10,593 nucleotides of DNA from Hepatocystis sp. ex Piliocolobus tephrosceles (Eukaryota > Apicomplexa > Aconoidasida > Haemosporida > Plasmodiidae), in assembly GCA_902459845.2 (NCBI GenBank), contig CABPSV020000682.1, positions 1 to 10,593 on the forward strand, given 5' to 3'. Numbering within the stretch: position 1 is the stretch's first letter; every line of letters begins with the position of its first letter. The translations under genes and the position numbers were made by a program. Below the pieces are notes generated by a model. That model searched no databases. It was not told where the DNA came from and saw only the letters and a program-made list of their open reading frames with translations. Shown here piece by piece: positions 1-9,000 of this stretch.

Positions 1-346
1 AACAAAAAAAAAAAAAAAAACAAAAAAAAACAAAAAAAAAAATTACAACAAAATAATAAAAAGGACCGGACCACGACATATAATGAACAAATACATAGAA
101 CTAAAAGAGCATAAACACTTACATATAGATATATATTATATACTCACATATATGGTATACTTTTTTATATAATTGATGTAAAACTTGTAAAAAAAATAAA
201 AATAAATAAACCGTAATCAATAAAAATATGTTTTAAAATTCAAATCCTACAAAACGTTATTTTGTATATATTTTTTTTTAAAATGAACAATTTTTTTCTA
301 AAGTTTTTATTTTTTCATCTGAATTTGAAACTGCGTTTATTTTATT

Positions 347-426
347 ACTTTATTATGTTTTTACTTAATTATGTTATTGCTTAATTATGTTATTGCTTAA
401 TTACGTTATTGCTTAATTATGTTATT
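347..426. repeat. 16-bp tandem repeat, five copies
   Basis: The unit GCTTAATTATGTTATT occurs at 379-394, 395-410 (one T to C change) and 411-426, with an A-start copy at 363-378 and a diverged copy at 347-362. Confidence 0.9.
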
Positions 427-436
427 ACTTTATATC

Positions 437-448
437 TTTCTTTCTTTC

Positions 449-511
<63 letters not shown>
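437..511. repeat. TTTC and ATTT microsatellites running into a 32-base poly(T)
   Basis: Three TTTC units and then about seven ATTT units (451-478) grade into an uninterrupted T run at 480-511. Long poly(dA:dT) tracts resist nucleosome wrapping and are typical of Plasmodium promoters. Confidence 0.9.
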
Positions 512-514
<3 letters not shown>

Positions 515-977
515 TTATGAACACGTTTTCTTAAATAAATCCTTTTTTATTAAAATTTAAACATTTCATTTTTATTCGACTATTTCTGCGATTTTATAGC
601 TTTTTAATAAAAATTATGTTGCAATTTTTTTTTTTTTTTACTGCATTATTTTGCTATATACTACTTTATAACTTATATACGAGACTATATACATAATATC
701 TAATTACATGCGACTACCTATATACGACCTACTTATTACTTACCTATTTTTTATTTATAATTTTTTTTTTTACCATTTTGTTAATTAATATATAAATGTT
801 TTTTTAACTTTTTTAACTATTTTTTTATTAGTTTATTATTCATTTTTATAGTTATATGTAAGTCGTTTATTTTTACCGATTATTTTATTCATCTATTCCG
901 TTTTATTTCGTTTTATTTTTTTTATTTAATTTTTTTTTTTTTTTAAGCTTATACATATTAAATTTTTTTTAATACCC

Positions 978-981
<4 letters not shown>

Positions 982-1012
<31 letters not shown>
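982..1012. repeat. 31-base poly(A) tract
   Basis: An uninterrupted A run, about 470 bases downstream of the similarly long poly(T) at 480-511, so the two form an inverted pair. Probably nucleosome-depleting. Confidence 0.9.
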
Positions 1013-1014
<2 letters not shown>

Positions 1015-1080
1015 TTATTATTATGGTCATCATATTAATAAATTTGCATATATTATTATATTTATTCATTAATTTGATTT

Positions 1081-1281
1081 ATTTAATTAACTACATACTT
1101 AATTAATTAACTACATACTTAATTAATTAACTACATACTTAATTAATTAACTACATACTTAATTAATTAACTACATACTTAATTAATTAACTACATACTT
1201 ATTTTAATTAATCCCATACTTATTTAATTAATCACATACTTATTTAATTAATCACATACTTATTTAATTAATCACATAATT
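1081..1281. repeat. 20-bp tandem repeat, ten copies in two subtypes
   Basis: Six copies of (A/T)TTAATTAACTACATACTT-type units (1081-1200) are followed by four copies of ATTTAATTAATCACATACTT (1201-1281). The subtypes differ mainly by CT versus TC at unit positions 11-12. The first unit of the second block is one base longer and has CCC. Each unit carries a TTAATTA-type palindrome. There are no spacers, so this is a minisatellite and not a CRISPR array. Confidence 0.95.
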
Positions 1282-1572
1282 AATTATTTATTTATACATT
1301 GTTTAATTAACTATATAAATATAATATATATTATATATTTATATTACATATATTTATTTATATATCATTTTATTATTTATAAGTTCATTTTTGAAAAATA
1401 AGCTTTTGTTAAAATATCATGCATTTTTTTTTTTTTTTTTTTTTAATTGTTTTAATATATTATGTTAGATATGTACTACTTGAAAATTTTTGGATTGGTA
1501 CATTTTATTTTTTAATTAGTATATTCTTATATTCTATATATATACATATACATATATAAATATATACACATG

Positions 1573-1578
<6 letters not shown>

Positions 1579-1611
<33 letters not shown>
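1579..1611. repeat. TA dinucleotide microsatellite
   Basis: About sixteen TA units, followed at once by the rare GC-rich patch TTCGCGCATG. Shorter TA arrays are at 2217-2240, 9676-9699 and 9807-9826. Confidence 0.9.
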
Positions 1612-1613
<2 letters not shown>

Positions 1614-2063
1614 GCGCATGATACATATAAACAAACTTATATAGTTATTTGCCCTATAAAAAGTTATTTTTACTACTTGTTCTTTTTCAAATAGTACATG
1701 TATAAAATAATAAAAAATATTAATTTACGCCTATAATTACTATTTAAGTTTATATATATATATGTCGTGCTATGTTTGAATGACAGTAATCAACTAAGAA
1801 AGAAAAAAAAATATATATATATTAAACCTATTTTAAAACTAAAACAATTTATTACAAAACATTGTTATTATATATATGTATGTATATATGTTTATGTATA
1901 TATACAGTCAATTCGTGCTTAAAAAAAAATATACAATATGCGAATTGAAACCCCTAACAAATTAAAAAAAAAAATAAAAAATGTTAAAAATATGTTAAAT
2001 TAATATGCATACATGTATAAACGCATATATATATTTTAAAGTATAAATATGCTGGTATGTATA

Positions 2064-2071
2064 TGCATGCA
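2064..2071. promoter_or_regulatory. TGCATGCA palindrome, candidate ApiAP2 (AP2-EXP/AP2-Sp type) site
   Basis: An exact eight-base TGCATGCA lies about 400 bases upstream of the start codon, with related TGCACGCA at 2076-2083. TGCATGCA is the published binding motif of one Plasmodium ApiAP2 factor (AP2-EXP, called AP2-Sp in rodent parasites). Such GC-containing palindromes are uncommon in this DNA. Function is inferred from the motif match alone. Confidence 0.35.
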
Positions 2072-2176
2072 TGTATGCACGCATGTTTGTATTATTGTAT
2101 AAAAAAAAAATAGCACATATATACATATATATACATATATATATATATATTTATGTAAATTGTATAATTTTCCATG

Positions 2177-2186
2177 TTGTGCACAA
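2177..2186. promoter_or_regulatory. TTGTGCACAA palindrome, candidate GTGCAC (AP2-I type) site
   Basis: A perfect ten-base palindrome with a GTGCAC core lies about 285 bases upstream of the start codon. GTGCAC is the core recognised by AP2-I of P. falciparum and resembles the sites of a few other ApiAP2 factors. It lies 105 bases from the TGCATGCA site. Occupancy is unknown. Confidence 0.35.
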
Positions 2187-2212
2187 CGTATTATATATGT
2201 AACACTTGATAG

Positions 2213-2244
<32 letters not shown>

Positions 2245-2280
2245 CGCAAGAAAAAACACATTTTACATATTTTATAAACA

Positions 2281-2312
2281 TACGTACGTACGTACGTATG
2301 TATGTATGTATG
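2281..2312. repeat. Compound tetranucleotide (TACG)4(TATG)4
   Basis: Four TACG units pass directly into four TATG units. The two blocks differ only by C to T at the CpG position. Confidence 0.9.
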
Positions 2313-2325
2313 TTTAACGAGGAAC

Positions 2326-2351
2326 TTTTTTTTTTTTTTTTTTTTTTTTTT
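2326..2351. repeat. 26-base poly(T) tract
   Basis: Uninterrupted T run about 120 bases upstream of the start codon; possibly a nucleosome-free core promoter or 5'-UTR element. Confidence 0.9.
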
Positions 2352-2396
2352 CCTTTTGAATATATAACAAAACAGTTAAATACAAAATAAAAACAG

Positions 2397-2458
2397 GTAC
2401 AAAAATAAGCATGTTTTTTTTTTATTTATTTTATTTTTTTTTTTTTTTTTTGTACTAG
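2397..2458 (+). other. Possible 62-base 5'-UTR intron
   Basis: CAG|GTACAAAAATAAG at the left and a long T-rich tract ending TTTTGTACTAG| at the right have the layout of a Plasmodium intron: donor, pyrimidine tract, TAG acceptor. The acceptor lies only 11 bases before the ATG. An in-frame TAA (2461) remains after joining, so splicing would not extend the protein. The donor is not optimal, and T tracts are common here, so this may be chance. Confidence 0.3.
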
Positions 2459-2469
2459 TTTAAACAAAA

Positions 2470-2968
2470 ATGAAAATTCAAAAAATAAACTCTGGTAAAA
2501 ACATTACTTCTAAAAATAAAAATAGTAAAATTTTATCAAATATAGAAAAAATAAAAAGTACAAATAATAATGATAAAACTATGAATAATAATATAAAAAG
2601 TGATTATAAAAGTATATCTACTATTAGTGGTAGTGGTAGGAGTAGGAGTCATATTTTATTAAAAAGTGATAATAATAACAATAACAAAAAACAGTTGATA
2701 AATAATGAAAATGAAATAATAGATAGTGATACAAACTTAGATAAAAAAGAAGATAACTTAAATACTATTATGAATAATATAGATAATAAAAAAAAAAATA
2801 ATAATAAAAAAAATGAAAGTGAAGAAGTAACAGAGGAAAATACAAATAATAATAAACTTAATAAATATACACGGAAATCTTCAAACATATTAAATGGTAA
2901 TAACAAAGATACATTTAGAGATTCGTTACAATTAAAAAGAAGTAGTAGATTGCAAAAATGTTATGACG

Positions 2969-3005
<37 letters not shown>

Positions 3006-6000
3006 TAATAATAAAAAAAATAATAATAAAATGTTAATAAATCATGATAAAATATTAAAAAAGAATGAACTTTATGATAAAAAAATATATAAAAGGATGG
3101 ATAGTGTAGGTACAAATGAAAATAATTATGCCGAACATGATGACATTAGTAGTAATATTGATGAAAACCGAAAAGACAAATATAAACAAAATAAAAATAA
3201 AAATAATAAAAAAGAAGAATCAGAAAATATTATGAAAAAAAATAAAGTAAAAATTAGTAGTAACAAAATCGAATATAATTCGGATGACAATAATAATGAA
3301 AATGGTGAAGATGGTGAGGACGATGAAGATGGTGATGGAAATGATGGAAATGATGGAAATGATGGAAATGATGGAAATGATGGAAATGATGGAAATGATG
3401 GAAATGATGGAAATGATGGAAATGATGGAAATGATGGAGATGATGGAGATGATGAAGATGATGATGATGATGATGATGATGAAGAATGTACTGAAAAAAA
3501 TTTAACAAAAAAAACGAGTAATGTAAAAAAAAAAAGAAAAAAAAAAAGAGCATTAACAGTGACAAGAAGAAGTAGGAGAGGGACAAGGTCAGTGGTAAGA
3601 ACAAAAAGAAAAATGACAGGCCATTTTATTAATAAGAATAAGGAAGATATCCGTTTTAGAAGGTCCAAAAGTGAAATTCCCAAATCAAGTAATATAAGAA
3701 ATAACAGGAATAATTCCAATGGAAAAATAAAAAGAGGTGAACGTAGATTAATAAAATCCGATTCAATACAAATTGGAGATATAGTGGATGATGAGGTGGA
3801 AGAAAAATGCGACAGCGATATTGAGTATCGAACTATAAACAAACGAAGACGTACAGTCGTAGGATTAAGTAGAGGAATGACGAAAAAAGTAATTAAAAAT
3901 ATATCTAAAGAAAAAAAAACAAAAAAAACAAAACATGTAGATATAGATGATGGAGAAGAAAATTCATCTGATAACGATATGATTATGAATATGGAAAAAA
4001 ATAAAGATATGTTAGAAGAAATAGAAAAAAAAAGGAAAATAAAAGAAAATTATATTAAAAGAATGAAAATATCAAATTATGTAGATGATGATTCTATTTC
4101 ATTTTTGAATAATCCTAATTATGTGATTTTATTATTATTTTTAATTATTTATAAAGATGTACTTAAATTGAATTGGAGTTTTAAAGACATAGATGACATG
4201 CTTCAACAAAAGGAACCAACTGAATTTGGAAGAAAATTTATATTGAAATTATTTTTTTTTTTAGGTCGATATTTTAATTCGAAATCTGTTTTTATATATA
4301 AATACATTTCTCGATTTTTTGAAGATAAGTTAGTAACATTAGGTAAAGTAATTAATTTACCTGATATTTTTCCACATCTTGCATTGGGTTTGGAGTACAA
4401 AAATAATGATGTGACTAGCCATACTAAAAAGAGAAGGGACAAAAGTTCGAGGAAAAAAAAAAAAAAAAATTATGGTATAAAAAAAGAAAACGATAAAGAT
4501 GTGGATAATGTAAAGGGAGAGGTAAAGGAAAACGTAAAGGACAGCATAAACAACAACATAAACGACAACATAAACGACAACATAAACGACAATGTAAGTG
4601 ACAACATAAACGACAATGTAAGTGACAGAGTTAGTGACAAAGTAAGTGACAGAGTAAGTGACAGAGTAAGTGACAGAGTAAGTGACAGAGTAAGTGACAG
4701 AGTAAATATAAAAAAAGATTGTAGTGGTAGTGGTACTTTTGATAGTGAAATTACGATTGAAAATTATGAAACCGCTTTGAATTATCATGATGGAGAGGAC
4801 AGAGATAATATGTATGACTTAATTGAAAAGGATGGAGTTGTAGAACAAAGTGAAGCAAATGAAGATGCAGAAGTAGACGAAGATGCAGAAGTAGACGAAG
4901 ATGCAGAAATAGACGAAGATGCAGAAGTAGACGAAGATGCAGAAGAAGAAGCAAATGAAGATGCAGAAGAAGAAGCAAATGAAGATGCAGAAGAAGAAGC
5001 AAATGAAGATGCAAATGAAGAAGCAAATGAAGAGTGTAAATATAATAGAACTAACAGTGATAACTTATTAAATATAGACAGTTTAAAAAAAAAAGAAAGT
5101 GTTATTGTTAGTGAAAATGAAGAAATTAAATCAAATGAGATGTTAAACAATGAGGAAAGTAATAATACGAAATATAAGTTGGAGTCTGTTGTTGAAAGTA
5201 ATGAAAAGTTATTAGTTAGTGGAGAGGAACATAAGAAAATGGATATTCAAGTTAAAGAAGATTGTAATGATAATAAAATAGATTTTGTAAAAGCAGACCA
5301 AGTAATTGAATCTAATGGAATTGAAGAGAATGATAACAAAAAAGAATCAATAGCAATGACAACAATTAAAACTGAATCTTCGAATACAAATATGAATGTT
5401 ATTACTACTAAAACTGCTACAGCTACAAATGGTGATGATAATGGTTTAACTAATGTATCAAACGAAAACAAAGAAGCGAGCAAAAAATTATTGTTAGAAT
5501 GGGATGATTTAAGTGTAACTACAAAATTAAGAATAATAAGAATATTATTAAATTTAGTATTAATAGAAAGTGCAAATTTAAAAAAATCTTTATTAACAGT
5601 TAATGTAGATTTTAATACAGGTTATATTGGTAATCTTGGTCATAATAAATATTGGATTATTGTAAATGAAAATGAATCTGTTATAGAACATAAATTATAT
5701 ATCGAAAAAGAAGATACTGGTGTTTTTGAATTATTGTGTAATGACGATGATGATAATTTACACAGTATTGGTTATCATTTAACATTAAATTCTGATAGTA
5801 AATGGTTAGGAAATAAAATACTTGAAAGGTATTATAAAATACATAGAGAAAAAAGAAATAGAAGTAAAATATTGAGACAACAAAAAAAAGTAAGTGGATT
5901 ATTAAATATAAATAATGAACAGATCATATTAAATAAAAAAAGACAACATAAAAAAGTAGATTATTTTAATTTTGAAAATGAACAACTAAGTAATAATAAT

Positions 6001-9000
6001 AATAAAAAAAAAAATGATACTATTTATGGTAGTAATAATAATAATAATATATATTCACAAAAAGGAAATAATCAATACAATCAAAATAATTATCAAAAAA
6101 ATGATAGATCTCATAGATTAGCTGCTAGAAATGCATTAAAAGGTCAAACAGATCAATTTGGTAGTGGTGATACTAGTCAATTTGAAAAAATTGAATTTTC
6201 TAACTGGAATAAAACTGATAATATTACATCAGACAATTCTGGTTTAATTAATAATAATATAAATAGTATCGATTATAACAATATGAATGGAATAGAAGAT
6301 GTTACTTCTTATGGGAGTAAGGTTCGTGGTGTTACAAAAGGTGATAGTATGTCTAAAGGTAATGTAGACCAATTTAATAATATAAATGTAAGTGGTACTG
6401 GTAATACAAATTATATAAATAATATTATTCCTGTAAAAATACCACTAAAACGGGGAAGAAAAAAAAAATCAGAGAAAAAGAAAAGAGGAAGAAAAAAGAA
6501 AATTCTTATCGAAAATGACAATAATAATAACGACAATAATAATGATAATGTTGAAAAGAAAGAAGTTAAAGCAAAAAGGAAAACATATACTAAAAGAAAT
6601 ATAAAACCCGTTGTTAGTATTAAATATGGAACTAGAAGTACTTCAGTAAGTAAACTACATAATAATTATATGTCAAATGATTATATGTCAAATGATTATA
6701 TGTCAAATGATTATATACAAAATAATAATATGCAAAATAATTATATGCATAATAATAATATGCATAATAATAATAATATGCAAAATAATAATATGCAAAA
6801 TAATAATATGCAAAATAATAATATGCAAAATAATAATATGCAAAATAATAATATGCAAAATAATAATATGCAAAATAATTATATGCATAATAATTATATG
6901 CAAACTAATTATATGCATAATAATAAATATAATTTAAATTATGACAACTTTATGTTTAACCAAGTCCCACCTACTGCTGGTGCTCCTTCTGCTTATACAA
7001 ATAATCCGAAGAATTTTTATAAAGATACAAAAGTTGATATAAATTATTTTAATCCTAATATTCATTATCCTAGTCATATAAATAATAATATGCATAACGA
7101 TATAAGTTATATGGGAAATATAAATAATATGGGAAATATAAATAATATGGGAAATATTAATAATATGAATAGATTATATGATACTAACATGAATAATTAT
7201 ATGAACCCACGTAATAATAAATTTATAAATCCTAATTCTAACAGTGGTAATATTATAAACAATAGAAACAATAACAATAATGATAATAGTGGTATACCTA
7301 ATTTTAATTATAATATGTATATGTACAACCCACAATTATATGATCCTTATTACATGTATAATAATGTTGCCAATACTCGTAACTGTAATACAACCACTGG
7401 TAATGGTAGTGGTAATGGTAGTGGTAATGGTAGTGGTAATGGTAGTGGTAATAGTAGTGGTTATGGAGGTGTTAATGGAGGTGTTAATGGAGGTGTTAAT
7501 GGAGGTGTTAATGGAGGTGGTAATGGAGGTGTTAATGGAGGTGTTAATGGAGGTGGTAGTGAACATATGTTTATTTATAATAATGTACAAAACGAAATGT
7601 ATAGAGATCCAAATTTTCATCGTAACGTAGATATAAATTATACTAGAGATATAAATATACCTAACACAAATAATTCGAAAGATGTAAAAAATAATAATAC
7701 ATTTGGAGATAATATAGTAGTAAAAAATAATATGAGAAAAGAAAGTATAAAATCTTTTATAAATAGTAATAATTTTAATAAAAAAAAATCTACATCTAGT
7801 AATAATGATACATTTGTAACAGGTCATGATCAAGTTAACAACAACACCTCTGTAAATATTATTTCTGACCCTACTACATCGGGTAATATATCAAATATGT
7901 CCATGGGAAAAAACATAATGAATAATATTAATAAGAAAGAAAATACAACACAGAGGGATATAAATAATAATATATTTAGTACTGGTATTAATATGATGAA
8001 AACATCCGTTAACAACAATTTAGAAAATAATACAACTAATACTATGAATAATTATATTGATGGAATGAATAGTAATAACAACAAAAACATATCAACTCTC
8101 GCTACGAACAATAGTACTGATAATAATAATAATGGCGATAGTTCTAGTATAAATAATAACAACAGTAATAACAATAATAATAACAGTAATAACAATAATA
8201 ATAACAGTAATAACAATAATAATAATAATAGTAATAGTAATATGCATAGATACAACCGATACATGCCAAACAGAAATAATATAGGTAACCCATTATTTAA
8301 CCAAATGTATAATTTGAAATTACCTTATAATAATAATGATGTTATAAATTATAATTTTAATTTACATAATTTTTATCAAATGGGTTGTGATAACAACATG
8401 AATAAATCATGGATGAATAGATATACTGGTTATATAGGACCAGTGGAGGTACCTCCTTACAATAATAATCTTAACAGTGGTAACATTGGCAATAGTAGTA
8501 ACATTGGCAATAGTAGTAACAGTAATAACAGTAATAACAGTAATAACAGTGGTAACAGTGGTAACAGTAATAACAGTAATAACAGTAGTAATAAGGAACA
8601 TGGGGGAAATACTAGTGATATGAATAACAATATAAACAGTCAAGTTCCTTATAATTCATACAATATCCATACACAATCTAATAAAAACATAAATGGTTTA
8701 CAAACAAGTGGACGAACTAACTATACAACGAAAGAATCTAATGGAAATAATTTATCGACATTTTATTTATATAATAATGTAAAAAATCAAAATAATGTAA
8801 ATGGTGTTGAACTGACAAATAAACCAAGTACTGGAATAATTGATAATATAATAAATAGTTTAAATAACAATACGAATAATAACATACCTTCTGATCAAAC
8901 TAATTCTTATACTGGTTCAAATAAAAATGAGAATATATCATTATGCACAAATAATGGAAATGTAGGTAGTGATAATGTATGTAGTGACAATGTATGTAGT

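Larger units (their letters stand above)
1..2469. other. 5' intergenic region, non-coding, very A/T-rich
   Basis: No credible gene is seen. The sequence begins with A-rich runs broken by C (1-47) and a small GC-containing patch (64-77). It then becomes strongly T-rich on this strand to about 960, and alternates A and T runs to the start codon. Short reading frames here (for example 2160-2390) are built of TA and T repeats and have no coding character. The region probably holds the promoter and 5' UTR of the large gene, and perhaps the 3' UTR of a neighbour to the left. Its individual repeats and motifs are listed separately. Confidence 0.8.

Noticed and set aside
1081..1281. CRISPR-like regular repeats
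   Set aside because: The units are contiguous without spacers, and the genome style is eukaryotic.
2160..2390. 76-codon plus-strand frame upstream of the large gene
   Set aside because: Encoded by TA, TACG/TATG and poly(T) repeats with no coding composition. It ends before the main ATG in another frame. At most it is an upstream frame in the leader.
1..2469. Subtelomeric or telomeric repeats
   Set aside because: No GGGTTYA-type telomere units or 21-bp rep20-type array is seen; the tandem repeats here are local and A/T-only in style.
3126..3842. 238-codon minus-strand frame and other Ser-, His- and Phe-rich antisense frames across the large gene
   Set aside because: These are mirror images of the in-frame repeats (for example GGAAATGAT read backwards), with no independent start context or domain.
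4131..4170. Transmembrane segment in the large protein (residues 552-567)
   Set aside because: Too short and interrupted by Lys and Asp. It fits the first helix of a DDT-like bundle better, and the rest of the protein looks nuclear.
6677..6937. Ile/Cys-rich and Met-rich frames overlapping the 15-bp and GND repeats on the plus strand
   Set aside because: Frame-shifted readings of tandem repeats; a three-base-multiple repeat opens all frames.
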